A stretch of DNA of 64,000 nt from Nilaparvata lugens (lineage: Eukaryota > Arthropoda > Insecta > Hemiptera > Delphacidae), in the NCBI RefSeq assembly GCF_014356525.2, contig NC_052507.1, positions 5,520,561-5,584,560 on the forward strand. Reading direction: 5' to 3'. The position numbers were made by a program, and so were the translations under genes. Below are positions 35,330-46,850 of the stretch, one piece after another. Numbering within the stretch: position 1 is the stretch's first letter; each line of letters opens with the position of its first letter. Under the pieces are notes generated by a model. The model was not told the DNA's origin. It saw only the letters and a list, made by a program, of their open reading frames with translations, and did no database searches.

Positions 35330-35835
35330 AAGATATAGAGGATTTTTCTAAAGAAAAACCTATTAACTTTGTGAGGTGCTCCCTTACATAAAGGTAGTGT
35401 AAATTGTTGCAGTAAACAAGGGTCCTAAATAATGATGGTAGAAGATTCCACATTTATCTTCAAATGATACAATTTTGTGGCAGCCTTTTGAGGAGATTTG
35501 GGTAATCAATTCTTTAGTAAAATTAGCTGAGAAATCCAATGGGGCCAGTTAGAAGTTCCATGGGATTTCTAAGCAAATTTTACATAGGAATTATTAGTAA
35601 AAATTCTGATGTATTATTGAATCCTATTCGATTGATATCAAGTACCCTCATAAGGGCGCCTCGAAAGTATAAATTTAAAATTTGAAGTAAAATGTGAAAT
35701 CTTCCGACATCATTATCTCGGTAACAAATCACTTTAGGACCCATGTTTACAAGTATTTTTTCTTTATTTTGATGTAAGGGGAGACCTTTCTAAGTTTCAC
35801 GGAATTTTTTAGAAACACTCTGTAAATATCTTGGA
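35330..35835. other. Unassigned DNA
   Basis: Low-complexity and unique-looking sequence with gtttacaagtattttttctt and aggggagacctttctaagtt words. No gene or named repeat can be supported. Confidence 0.4.
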
Positions 35836-35836
35836 C

Positions 35837-36189
35837 TATAGTGACGTCTACGTTATAATGGCAGTGTTTGATCAGCAATGGTATTGCTATCCTTGTGTAT
35901 CATTCAACAAAGCGGATAGCGCTATCTCTTTCTCGTTTTGCTCTGTTGCCAGATCATCTTTTAACAATGTAGAATTAATAATCAATTAACAAAATATCTC
36001 ATCATGAAATTATTAAAAAATATAATTTCTTGCTCAATAAAATATAATTGATTATTTTAAACGAGAATGAACAGTTAATTCTACATTAATAAACCTGTAT
36101 CAGCTACCGTATATAGAAGGCATTGACAAGACAACGCAACGTTTTCTCCTATCTTCCTCCAATACCATTATAACGTGGATCTCACTATA
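35837..36189 (+). mobile_element. Complete MITE M1
   Basis: It runs from tatagtgacgtctacgttat to ttataacgtggatctcacta, ending in ta. The interior has gcggatagcgctatctcttt. It is about 353 bp, one of the best preserved copies. Confidence 0.85.
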
Positions 36190-37000
36190 GAATGAATGAA
36201 CATCATACTCAATATTCAATATAAAATTATGAAGTCTTAAAAATGTTGAAATACTGAGAAAATTACCTATTTTTGAATTATGTTTCCATATTCCCGCATG
36301 AATATACAGTACGTTCAAGTGCCAGTAAAGGGGTTAGACAATATTTGCAGACAGCTATCAAATGGGCGGAATTCCTTATAGAACAGGTAACAATACTTAT
36401 ATCTCTCTGTGCCTGTCACAACAGCTTTGAATACTCAAAGGCTTGTCAATCGAATAATTACATGTTGTTTCTGTTCTGTTTGGTGCTCCGGGTGACATCT
36501 GTATCCAAGCTTTGTGTTTCATGCAAGGTACTTTTCAATGAAATTGACCTGTTTTACAAACATTTGTTCCGTAAATGCAGGAATAAGGTTCCCAAACACT
36601 TGACACAAGAAACATCACTAAAATATAGTGAGAATCACTCCAAACTGTTATCTTCTTATTTGCTTTCTGATTTTCCCCACTTTTCTTTATTCTCTTTCCC
36701 ACGTATTGAATACTGTTAGACCTACACAGGTTCTTTCTTCTCATATCCATATCAACTATACATAAAATAAACAAATTCATCTTTGATTCCAATTCTTACA
36801 GTATTAATTCTCTTTAGTAGCTTGTCTATTTTTTCTTTTTAATTTATTTTTTGCTTTTTCTTTCAGCAGTGAAGTGATTGAGTTTATTGAAAAACACTCA
36901 TTTTTTAAAAGACTTCTATTATTCAATATTGATCTCTCATATTTATTACATTTTATTGTCATTTCTTGCTTTTTTTGTTATCTCTGTATATTTTGTATTG
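36190..37000 (+). other. Unassigned stretch with a 148-codon open frame
   Basis: A frame is open from 36273 to 36719. The segment 36310-36386 is bounded by CAG on the left and CAG|GTAACA on the right, so it could be an internal exon (peptide RSSASKGVRQYLQTAIKWAE and onward). The acceptor has no pyrimidine tract, and I recognise no domain. I list it as a candidate only. Confidence 0.25.
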
Positions 37001-37095
37001 TATTGTTTGCTAACGACGTGGTTAAGTGGTAGAGTGGACATTATTGTCCAAACTTCGCCACGTCAACATGAATAAGAAATTCATTCTATTCTATT
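37001..37095 (+). mobile_element. Retroposon 3' end with (ATTCT)n tail (S5)
   Basis: gacgtggttaagtggtagag and cttcgccacgtcaacatg form a hairpin (gacgtgg / ccacgtc) with an inner ggacattattgtcc stem, followed by ATTCT repeats to 37100. A structured 3' end plus a tandem tail is typical of a LINE or SINE. Confidence 0.55.
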
Positions 37096-37227
37096 CTATT
37101 CTAATTCCTTAGGCTATAGATAACATAGATTGCTATCTAACCGATGCCAACAGTTTGAAGCGAGTCTCAATAATTATTCTCTCCACGTCCAGTGATAAAG
37201 ATTTTGTGATTAATTCAATAGACTTAT

Positions 37228-37895
37228 TCGATACTAGCAGGTAACCCGTGCTTCGCAAGGGTCTTTCTTAAAACTTGACGTAATGAAATCTAGAAGAATT
37301 CAAAATAGGCCTATGTACAGTGAGTCAGTCATTCTATCAGGGGTCGAATAATTTTGAAATTTTAATTAAATAAAAATGGAAAAATATAATTTCTTTATGT
37401 ACATAACAACATCTTCATTCAAAGACATATTAACTGCATGCGTTTTCATATTGCCGATACAGCATTGATGAAACTGTAGACGTTTATTTAGCATTTGTCT
37501 CAAAAATTATTGTTCTTGCTGAAAAAATAATAATCCATGCCACGTGTAGGCCTAAACATTGCATCAGGAAAACGAATTTTGAAAACTATGTTTTTCAGGT
37601 AGAAAGCAATATAGAAACAGATGTACCTTTTTCAATTTCGACCATATGATTTGGTGATTTTTTAATGAAATCGAATGTACCATTAATGAAATTTAAAAAT
37701 TATTTCTGAAAAATCTAGATGGAAAATTAAAATTTGGGCCTCCAGGTGCACAAGATTGATATTTTTAGAATCTATGTGCAAAATTTGGAGATTTAAATCA
37801 TTCCCGTTTTTCCGGTATGCAATCCACAAGTTGACATGTTTTGATGCGAACACACGAACAAACACAACCCTACCCTCTCTTATTATATAGATGAA
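37228..37895 (+). mobile_element. ACTAGCAGGTAACCCGTG family element
   Basis: It starts actagcaggtaacccgtgct, then tcgcaaggg, and ends ctctcttattatatagatg. Relatives with the same start lie at 21147, 22480 and 56212. There is no coding. The start contains the inverted word cccgtgcttcgcaaggg. Type is uncertain (Helitron- or SINE-like). Confidence 0.5.
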
Positions 37896-37899
37896 TAAA

Positions 37900-38228
37900 T
37901 AGTGGAGTAGCCTACTGAATGCAAAACTTATGTTCGAATAAACATTAGTTCATAACCCATTGTATTTTATAACTGATATTCATCTTTTCATCAAGTAGAG
38001 ATCATTGAACTACTGGAACCTTTAATAATGGGGTATTTAATACTGCAACCAAAATCAAATATTTCTTATGTTATTGTAAAGGTATGGTGGTAGATACCAT
38101 ATCATTGGTACCTCCTGATATTAATTTTCTATCGATTCTCTTCCTCTGTTTTTGTTGAAGTTTTGAATTTTTGTGTCGTCTGGTTTTAAATTAGTTCCGG
38201 TTCTTCAATTTTTGTTCATAAAAATTTT
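37900..38228. other. Unassigned DNA
   Basis: No gene or repeat recognised. Confidence 0.4.
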
Positions 38229-38230
38229 TC

Positions 38231-38712
38231 ATTTGTTTCTGTTCAAAAATGCCCCCTCTCTTGACTGTGGAAGAAAGAGCCAAAATAGCAGCTCGTTATG
38301 AGGTCTGAGAATCTGTGGTGCGAGTACAAAGGAGGTGGAGGGCTGAATGAGGGATCCATGCAACACTGAATGCAAAAACTGTTAAAAATTGCCATTCCAA
38401 ATTACTAACAACAGGGAGTGTCGCAGATGCAAGACGATGAGGAAGACCATCAACGTCAAGGACAGCAGAGAATTTGACAGAGTTCGTGAAATGTTCATGA
38501 GGAGCCCTAAGAAATCACTGCGGCAAGGATCTCGTGAAAGTAGTTAGATCTTAAGATCTCAGTGTTTTTGCATCCAGTGTTGCATGGATCCCTCGTTCAG
38601 TCCTCCACCACCTTTGTACTCGCACCACAGATCCTTAGACCTCAAAACGAGCTGCTATTTTGACTCTTTCTTCCACAGTCAAGAGAGGGGTCATTTTCGA
38701 ACAGAAACAAAT
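38231..38712. pseudogene. Decayed mariner-like transposase N-terminus in an inverted pair
   Basis: From 38249 a frame begins with MPPLLTVEERAKIAARYEV. After a stop it continues with ESVVRVQRRWRAE and GIHATLNAKTVKN, then GSVADARR and GRPSTSRTAENL. This is the helix-turn-helix start of mariner/DUF4817-type transposases (family knowledge). At least three in-frame TGA codons and a late frameshift disable it. The first 150 bp (38231-38380) reappear inverted at 38564-38712, so the locus is a palindrome with about 183 bp between arms. The catalytic DDE part is missing. Confidence 0.75.
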
Positions 38713-38815
38713 GATAATTTGTGTTACACACAACCTCAAGGTGTGCTCTATCTAACAAATGTAGTTCTAACAAAATTGATTCATGAATAAAGAAATTATA
38801 GCTGTATAAAAAAAA

Positions 38816-39774
38816 TCTGGTGTGGCGCACTCACACAACTTTCCTTGCCGTTATAAAAATTGATCACATGGCGCTAGTGTTCCCGCGCATCTCAAGTCTA
38901 CTATTCAAAGATTTGAGCCAGCTGGTGACAGGGCAATAACGCTGGAGACACACGAGGTCTGCTATCTCTTCATAGTGAATCATTTAATAGAATCAACAGA
39001 TGCCAACAGTTTGCAATTGGATAATCACATTTTCTCGAATTTCGAGCTTGTTTTTAAATTTAGGTGAAAATATTACTGAACATTAATTGTAGAGATTCTC
39101 ATGCTCAATCTATTCCACTCGGAATTTTTTGTTTTAATTGTATCTGAAGCCTGATAATTGAGAATTTAGAATCAAACTTTGCATAGAAGGGTAAACCTTG
39201 CTCCTGAAATTTTTACAGATATGGGACTTGTGGCAGTTGATAGACTTTTTGTATAGATGAGAAGTTGATATTATGGTAATTATTCATATTGAATGAAAAA
39301 GATTAATAAATTGTCAAAAAACCACTGATTTAGTGATAATTAGAAAGACCGGTTTCGGTTATTACACCATTGTCAATCTCTGATAAACTAAAACTAAATA
39401 CAAGAACAGCAGAATTTATACGAAAGTAGGCGAGTACTGCTATTAGTCGAGGGCATGAACGCCTGCCATTGGCCTAGCTAGACAGTCTCCTCCCACTCAA
39501 CGGTGTGACAAAATGGCGGCTTAAGCAGTTGATAGAGCTTATCGATGACTATTTTAGGTATAACTTTAATCAAAATCGTTGGAGCCGTTTCCGAGAAAAT
39601 CGCGAAAAACCCTGATTTTGACAACATTTTTCCCATTATAGCCGCCATCTTGAATAGCATTTGATCGAAAATGTTCGTGTCGGACCCTTATATTGTAAGG
39701 ACCTCATAGTCCAAATTTCAAGCCATTCTGTTAATTGGGAGATGAGATATCGTGTACACAGCCGCACATACACT

Positions 39775-39855
<81 letters not shown>

Positions 39856-39989
39856 CAATACCCAAAAAACACTTTTTTGGACTCAGGGGACCTTGAAACG
39901 TATAGAAATTTAGAAATTGAGGTACCTTAATTTTTTTCGGAAAGCAATACTTTCCTCACCGTACCTATGGTAATAGGGCAAGGAAAGTA
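38816..39989 (+). mobile_element. (CA)n-bearing element E3 with N insertion
   Basis: It is co-linear with E1 from tctggtgtggcgcactcaca to ggtaatagggcaaggaaagt. The CA array is about 75 bp (39778-39851). It carries the N insertion at the same nucleotide as E1, so E1 and E3 share a common ancestor that already had it. Confidence 0.85.
39245..39524 (-). mobile_element. 280-bp retroposon N inside E3
   Basis: It is flanked by perfect 12-bp duplications gcagttgataga (39233-39244 and 39525-39536). E4 has the single site at 48621-48632. The length equals that in E1. Confidence 0.85.
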
Positions 39990-40308
39990 AAATAGGGAGT
40001 GACTTATCAGACACTCTGTATTATCATTTAATGGGAAGTGTGAAGTGGGTAGGATTTATGTTGTTTGTAAGGAGTCCCGACAGTTTGACGTGAATGTCAG
40101 TATACTTTTTGCTAGGGCTACCTAATCAGTCTCTACTAACTGCATAGACAGACCACATCATTATCGTTGTTCGCTGACATCAAAGACTACCGTTTAATTA
40201 ATAGCGGTCTCATGAAACAACGAGATAAGTGAGTTGGTGGAAGGGTGGCTGTTCCTGATTAGCTTCACTAAGTTTTACCATAGGGGAAATATATCATAAC
40301 TAGTCACA
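39990..40308. other. Unassigned DNA
   Basis: Unique-looking sequence between E3 and a partial E element. No open frame or repeat can be named. Confidence 0.4.
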
Positions 40309-40710
40309 TATCTGAAAAAAATTCAGGAGCTCCACCCCATCAATGCAGATAGATTCCCAATTATCAGGCTTCAGATGCAATTGAAACAAAAAATTTCGAG
40401 TGGAAAGGATTGAGCATGAAAATCTCTACAATTAATGTTCCGTAACATTTTCATCCAGAATTGAAAATAAGCTCGAAATTCGAGAAAATGTGATTAATCA
40501 ATTGCAAACTGTTGGCAACTGTTGATTCTTTAAATCATTCACTATGAAGAGATAGGCAGACATCGTGTGTCTCCAGCGTTATTGTCCTGTCACCAGCTGG
40601 CTCAGATCTTTGAATTTTTGTAGACTTGAGATGCGCGTGAACTCTAGCGTCAGGTGATCAATTTTCATAACAGCAAGGAGAGTTGTGCGAGTGTGCCACA
40701 CCAAATTTTT
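40309..40710 (-). mobile_element. Partial E element (E5)
   Basis: The left-half sequence of E in reverse (aaaattcaggagctccaccc to gagtgtgccacaccaaattt). The CA array and hairpin end are missing. Confidence 0.7.
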
Positions 40711-40732
40711 GAAAATATATCTTCCATAATAG

Positions 40733-40798
40733 TTGACCGAGCGAAGTGAGGTCTAAGATTCCAGTCGACGGTTTTGCATTTCTCTTTATTCATGTGTT
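40733..40798 (+). mobile_element. Element B fragment (5' end only)
   Basis: ttgaccgagcgaagtgaggt, then ctaagattccagtcgacggt, stops at about 40798, where MITE M1 begins. Confidence 0.75.
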
Positions 40799-40801
40799 GC
40801 C

Positions 40802-41323
40802 ATAGAGAAGTCCACGTTATAATGGCAGTGGAGAAAGATAGAAGTTCAGAGTTGTCGATCTTCTGTCTTGCCACTGACTTCTATAATGATAGCTGATATA
40901 ACTATATCTGATGTAATATATTTGTTCATTTTTGTTAAAAATAATAATTATATTATTATTACTAAACGAATATACCAATTGAATGCTATAAATCACCCCG
41001 AAGAATTCTGCTACTGCAAATATTAACAACAGGGTAAACATCTAGATGAGCGCTACTATTCAAAAAAACCGAAAAAAATTAAAAATATAATAATTATATT
41101 TCATTTGTCAAGGAAATATACTTTTAAATAATTGAATAATAGATTAACAAATAATTGATATTGAATAATTTGTTCAACGAATATCTTTCTACATTCTTGA
41201 AAAACGATGTGGCAGCGTTGCAGAGCTAGAAAAGGATAGCGCTATCTGCTTTGTAGAGTGATAGACAAGGAGCGCTACACCAATATTAATCAAATACTGC
41301 CATTATAACGAGGAAATCACTAC
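40802..41323 (-). mobile_element. MITE M1, long variant
   Basis: The ends are catagagaagtccacgttat and gccattataacgaggaaatc, then actaca. The interior order is reversed relative to the 24-kb copy (agcgctatctgctttg lies near the right end). It is about 520 bp. Confidence 0.7.
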
Positions 41324-41439
41324 AGGAGAATGATACGAAGATGATACAAGGTTATCAACACCAATGGTGATCAAATATAAGTTATAACCATTTTAACCAG
41401 ATCATTCACGTGTTATCGATGGACACGTTAAACTGTTGG

Positions 41440-41545
41440 TCCCGGTTGAAGTATGACAGTCGTAAGGCCCATTGACGGCTTAAATGATATAAATTCAGAC
41501 GGTGGGACCTTCCCGCAAGGGACTCCCCACCAACAAAAGCCATAC
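41440..41545 (+). mobile_element. LINE-like 3' end fragment
   Basis: gttggtcccggttgaagtat, then gacagtcgtaaggcccat, resembles the start of the LINE tail at 2467 (gtcggtcccggctgc). The later part, gggactccccaccaacaaaa, then gccatac, matches 25830-25850. Confidence 0.45.
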
Positions 41546-41652
41546 GAATTTACTTTTTTTACCATTTTAAACGTGGATTTCAGTAAAAAAAAATACAATC
41601 TAAAAATTATCTTCTGCCAATGTTTCGCTTTTTTCGACTTTTCGAAATTCAC

Positions 41653-41893
41653 TTTTTGTGTAGAAGTTGAGAAGTTGATATTGTGTGATTATTCATATTG
41701 AATGAAAAAGACTAAGAAATTGTTAAAAGCCACAGATTTATTGATACTTAGAGAGACCGGTTTCGGTTATTACAACCATTGTCAATCTCAGTTTACTCAG
41801 TTTATCAGAGATTGACAATGGTGTAGTAACCGAAACCGTCTCTCTAATAACAATAATCTGTGGTTTTGACATTTCTTAGTCTCTTTCATTCAA
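41653..41893. mobile_element. Palindromic copy of retroposon N
   Basis: The arms accggtttcggttattaca and gtagtaaccgaaaccg, together with aaaaagactaagaaattg / catttcttagtctcttt, pair across a centre at about 41797. The structure is a hairpin of about 240 bp. Confidence 0.8.
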
Positions 41894-41894
41894 T

Positions 41895-42320
41895 TTTCAA
41901 AATTCCCCACTTTTCAAGCAATTGTGAATGCGGTTGCAGATGCTCAAAACAGCATATACAGATGGTACGAAAGAAGACTAATAATTCGGTTTCTATTATT
42001 TTGGATCGGCCAACACACAGCAAACATACGTGCCGTGAAACGCGAAACACGAGAAGAAGCTCTTGGCATGCAGTGATCGTGGTCTGAATATTCACTTTCA
42101 ACTGTCAGCATAAAACTCTAGATCACATCAAAGCTACCCAGTCAATCAATTCTGTCAGTTTAGAGAGAATCACACTCACCATTTCCACGCCCAAGGCTTA
42201 TTCTTCACTGGTTCGAGACTGCATGATAGCCTACGCGTCTCGCTACGATTTACTTTCCGCTATGATCCAATTCATTTCAAACTGTCAGAATAAGTCGAAA
42301 GGGTAGCATTGATGTTATAT
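41895..42320. other. Unassigned DNA
   Basis: Contains cgtctcgctacgatttactt and other non-repetitive words. Two opposed 70-codon frames show no product I know. Confidence 0.4.
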
Positions 42321-42323
42321 TTA

Positions 42324-43125
42324 TAGGGATGGGTATCGATACATCGATGTTTAGAAACATCGATGTTTCAACATCTAACATCGATGTTTTAACATCGATG
42401 TTTACTGTTCGATGTTTTTCACTTATCGATGGTTTTACCTAGACATCGGTCATTCGATGTTTTTCCGAACAAAAAGGAATTTTCAATCAGGCTCTGTGTA
42501 TTTTTATGTGAGACTGTTGGATACTCTTGAAGATTTACATAACTGTGGCCCTTGTCAAGGTTAGATACCTATTTATAATTGAATAAGAGGTCGGATTTTT
42601 CGTTTCTAAGGAAGAAAGAGTTTTTCTTATTACAAGTGCTTTCCTCACATACGTTTAATACCAATTATTCTCTAGCTCTGGAATAGGGGTCCTCGTATTG
42701 TATGGAGTGTAGATAGCCATAAAAACACCTCTATTCATTCTCATTTCCCAAATAAAACTATCAGGTATTGAATGAATACGAGTAACAATGATTGGTAAAA
42801 TTAGCTTAGGATGAAATCCCAGACAGAATCTTCGAGGATATCCCGAGAGGTTTCTGACTCAACTATTATTGGATTTTCTTTTTCATATTCGATTGAATAT
42901 CAATCTCCGTTGATAACGTAGAGTCTGATTACTACAACTACAAACAATTTATTAACTTCAGTTTAGTTGCTGCCATCAATAATATTCCTTATTGTTAACT
43001 ACTTTTTAAAAGCTCTGTCCCTTTCTTTTACATGTACTCTAAGGATATAATAATCTTCCGTGAAATGTACGGCAACACGTCGATGTTCAAAACATCGATG
43101 TTTTGTCTTTCGATACCCATCCCTA
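42324..43125. mobile_element. hAT-like non-autonomous element, TAGGGATGGGTATCGA ends
   Basis: The left end tagggatgggtatcgata and right end tcgatacccatcccta are inverted. gttatatt before and gttatata after may be an 8-bp target duplication, offset by two bases on the left. Just inside each end are multiple CATCGATG words, at least six near 42351-42430 and two near 43080-43100. The ~800-bp interior has no transposase. Confidence 0.65.
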
Positions 43126-43570
43126 GTTATATATGAGGAATACTGTCGGTGAATCTTGCTATATATTGTATAGTTGGATTCTGATAATATATAGGTTATC
43201 TCCTCATAATATATAGAAATATATAACTCCTCTCAACCGCAGCCTCCATAAAAACACACTGTTGAGCCGTCTAGTAATCGTGATTTAAAGCTCTAGACGG
43301 AGTTGTTATGGGAACCCTTCAAAGCCACAGAGGAGGCTGCTTTGTGTGGCAAGTTTCTATTCACATTCGAACTATTCGTTGTGGGGAACTTCTATTATTT
43401 ATATTTTATTATTTGGTCGAATATTGTTGACTAACAATCACTTACGAAGTCAAATTTCTTAAATAAATGAATTTATTCACTTTTTGTGACGAGATCTTTC
43501 GGCAGGTTTGCCATCATCATCATCATGTACTTTGGCTTAAATAAAATCATTGAATCATGGTTGCCTTTTA
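43126..43570. other. Unassigned DNA
   Basis: A gctctagacgg / ccgtctag inverted pair (about 43269-43302) and tataatatatag words. No gene. Confidence 0.4.
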
Positions 43571-43573
43571 TTG

Positions 43574-43900
43574 TTGACCGAGCGAAGTGAGGTCTCAGAT
43601 TCAAGTCGACGGTTTGGCATTTCTCTCAATGTTTAAATGTTTGAATCTTCAAATGTTTATATGTTGCACATTTACGGCGAAACGCGGTAATAGATTTGAC
43701 TGTTCCTTTTTAAATTGCGCGTCGACGTTTATACAAGGTTTTTGGAAATTTTGCATTTCAAGGATAATATAAAAGGAAAAAGGAGCCTCCTTCATACGCC
43801 AGTATTGTAGTAAAAATCAGACTATAGAATTATTCATCATAAATCAGCTGACAAGTGATTACACAGATGTGTGGAGAAGCCAGTCTATTGCTGTATTTCC
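43574..43900 (+). mobile_element. Element B copy 5, cut by the assembly gap
   Basis: ttgaccgagcgaagtgaggt begins it, and it runs co-linearly with 16273-16800 up to gccagtctattgctgtattt, where the N run starts. It lacks the large octamer array. Confidence 0.8.
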
Positions 43901-44000
43901 NNNNNNNNNNNNNNNNNNNNNNNNNNNNNNNNNNNNNNNNNNNNNNNNNNNNNNNNNNNNNNNNNNNNNNNNNNNNNNNNNNNNNNNNNNNNNNNNNNNN
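43901..44000. other. Assembly gap (100 N)
   Basis: One hundred N, the conventional size for a gap of unknown length. It falls inside a repeated element, a likely cause of the break. Confidence 0.99.
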
Positions 44001-45400
44001 CATAATTAGTATATTATGATGAGAATTATCAATTATTAAGGCTTGAGAGTTGAAAAATCGTGTTCAGCGACCGAAAATACATAAGATAGCGTTCCTGTAA
44101 TACATAATTTGAATGCATAGACTAGTAGGAGCGATGCGATAGACAGGCCATTACGCGCATTAATCATGGGGTAGGACCGCGCCGCAGCGTAACAGTGCTA
44201 CTTATCCCCCTCCCACCGCCGCATCCATGATCGTAACCCTCAAACTATATATATCATTGGATTCAGCAAGAAACGGCCTACAACGTTTATTGGGAGCCTT
44301 TTCCTCTAAGTCGGCTAATTACTTGAATATTCGAGAAATAACAAAAAGTCCATAATAAAAAAATACATTTTTCGAGATATTTTATTTTTTTACGGAAAAA
44401 CTATGCGGTTTATCGCAAAAATGTATAGGACCACATTGAAAGCCAGTTATGTGTACATAATATTGAGAAAAAATTAAAAGCTGTTCTATGAATAGTAACT
44501 GCAGGACAGGCGATTTTATAAACGCGTGTTTTTTACAACTTACCCCCCTCCACCCCAAGCTGTCGACCACCCTGGGACGTGACGACATCGAGTTTCATAT
44601 ACACTAAAGACCCCCTAACAATAATCCGAAGTCAAATTCTCTGCCTCTCTCATGTATGCTCAATGTAAGCCAGCGCCTGGACTATCAGCAGATCGCGCAG
44701 CAGCCGGAGACCATATTGAACACTTGTAAGGTATTAAAAAAAACGTTGAAACGTTCTCTTTCCATTGGTATAAAGGTTGTCCATTTTAAATTTTAAATAA
44801 TTTTTTTTTTTTGAAAATTGGTCCATCATTTAGAAAGACTCTGTATTAAGTTTATACTAAAAACAGAATAATCTAAAAATGAAATGAAAATAAATCTATG
44901 TCAAATAATAAAATCTTTATAAAAAAACATTATTATATCAACTTAAAAAATCAATAAAAAATACAGGATGATATAATACTGCATAATCACTGATTATAGG
45001 CTACAGTCTTTATAACAATAACGTATTAAAAAAGTATTATTAGCTAAGAATTTGATTTATACTGTACCGTAATCATTTGAATTAAAAAAAATGTCTGCTA
45101 CCTACAATGAATATGAAGTGTAGGCCTAATACGGTACGTGCTAGAGCTATATGCTTCTACTTTTTCAAAAATACGATAATAATTTGATATTTTTGTAAAA
45201 ATTGAGAATGTGTGTAGCCTATACTCACATTGCTTTGCTGATTGGTGTTTCGAATAAATCTGATGGAGATGAATTAATTTCTAACATAACAGTGATTCCA
45301 AATTCTCCAAAAATCTTTGATTCTCTCTTACAATATACTCCATTACTATTTCTGCAAAAAGGAATAATATTTTGAATAACACCTACCGTAGTTGAATAAG
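44001..45400. other. Unassigned DNA, possible transposase C-terminal scrap
   Basis: 44652-44729 reads MYAQCKPAPGLSADRAAAGD then HIEHL and a stop, reminiscent of the ..GGHFEHL end of Tc1/mariner-superfamily transposases. It is followed by aacgttgaaacgttctcttt. This is weak. Otherwise the stretch is AT-rich with homopolymers and no gene. Confidence 0.3.
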
Positions 45401-45414
45401 AGGAATAAGCCAGG

Positions 45415-45998
45415 TCACCGTTATAAGAGTATTGGTATAACAGTATTTGATTAGAAATGGTGTTTCTATCCTTGTCTAGCATTTGATATAGCATATAGCG
45501 CTGTCCTTTTCTAGCTCGGCAACGTTGCCAGATCGGTTTTTAACAAAGTAGGAATATAACGCTAATTAATCAACATAGAAGAGGAATTAGCCAAGTCACC
45601 GTTATAAGAGTTCTGGTGTAACAGTACGGTATTTGATTGGAAATGATGTTGCTGTCCTTGTCTAGCATTTGATATAGCAGATAGCGCTATCCTTTTCTCG
45701 GCAACGTTGCCAGATCGTTTTTTAACAATGTAGAAATATAATTAATCAACAAAATATTCAATAATTATGTGAATGTATTGAGTTATTTATTAATTGGAAA
45801 ATATATCTTCTTGATGAATGAATATAATTGATTATTACTTTGAACATGATTGAACAGTTAATATATTACATCAGATATACCGGTATCAGCTATACTCTAT
45901 AGAAGGCAGTGGCAAGACCACAATGTTCTCCTATCCATTGTTCCATATCCATTTCTATCCATAATATGTTCTCCACTGCCATTATAACGTGAACGTCC
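45415..45998 (+). mobile_element. MITE M1 with internal tandem duplication
   Basis: The left portion, from aagccaggtcaccgttataa to gccagatcggtttttaac, is at about 45407-45545. It is repeated at about 45590-45730 (gccaagtcaccgttataaga onward). The right end ctccactgccattataacgt is at 45971-45990. Confidence 0.7.
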
Positions 45999-46129
45999 AT
46001 TGGACATTAGAAATTGGCTATTTTTTGTGTATGTAGGTATCTATTGTTTGTGTATGTATTTTTTTTTGCTATTTTTGTGTCTATTTTTTATATATATCAT
46101 GGCTCAAGTACACTCAACAGTAAATTTCT

Positions 46130-46310
46130 TATTTTCAGACTAAATTTAACTCATGGTACATGATTTTGAACCGCATTGACGAGCCTATAAGAATGAGCTC
46201 TGACCATTGTGTCAAAAGTTATGAGTGTTTGAAATTTTGATCCATGAGGTGTTCTTATGTGCAGCTCTACACTAGGAAATACTGAAATTAAGTGCAACTA
46301 ACGGGTTATC
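46130..46310 (+). repeat. Fragment shared with the 58-kb fold-back element
   Basis: catggtacatgattttgaac, then cgcattgacgagcc, gtcaaaagttatgagtg and actaggaaatactgaaat match 58790-58940 with many differences. Confidence 0.6.
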
Positions 46311-46400
46311 CTCATAGATCATCTTTTATCATTGTGCGAAATCTCAATTTGAGGCTAAAAATTGTTATTAAGTGTACCTGGGTATTTGGTAACGGGTATA

Positions 46401-46560
46401 TTGATTCTTTATCACAAATGACAATGTATTGCCAGGTCTTGCAAGACCAATTGCATACTAACACTACATTATAATGGAAACAAATAACAGTTCACATATT
46501 CAGAACAAGAAATAAATATGTAGATGAGTAGATAACTTTTATAAACAAAGAGTACCGTAT
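46401..46560 (+). repeat. Duplicate of 29408-29570
   Basis: ttgattctttatcacaaatg to gagtagataact is shared, about 17 kb apart and in the same orientation. Confidence 0.75.
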
Positions 46561-46724
46561 ATGAGATGGAGTGCTCTACCTGTTCTCAGATTGTAGAGAC
46601 AAAATTACGCCCAGTGGGTTTAAATTATATCTACATTTGAATGGTGATAATTGGGAGATATTGTTGATTAAAAACTGAAATTCAGAAAAATTGATTTTCC
46701 CTGATATATTACTAATTTTTTATA

Positions 46725-46850
46725 ATAATAATAATATCGAGTGACCTGGCTGGATCAGGTCTGGTGTCAGAGTTTTCAGGTCGCAACTGATCAATTTCAG
46801 GGCCTCTGACATGACCTAATGACTGCTTTTCAGGCAGCCGGGACATTACA
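46725..46850 (-). mobile_element. LINE 3' end with (ATT)n tail, second copy
   Basis: This is the reverse complement of 2467-2592: ataataataataatatcgag, then tgacctggctgg, to gactgcttttcaggcagccg, then ggac. Confidence 0.75.

Noticed and set aside
37001..37060. tRNA-like sequence with TGGTAGAGTGG
   Set aside because: It resembles an A box, but there is no B box. The sequence is better explained as a structured retroposon 3' end with an (ATTCT)n tail.
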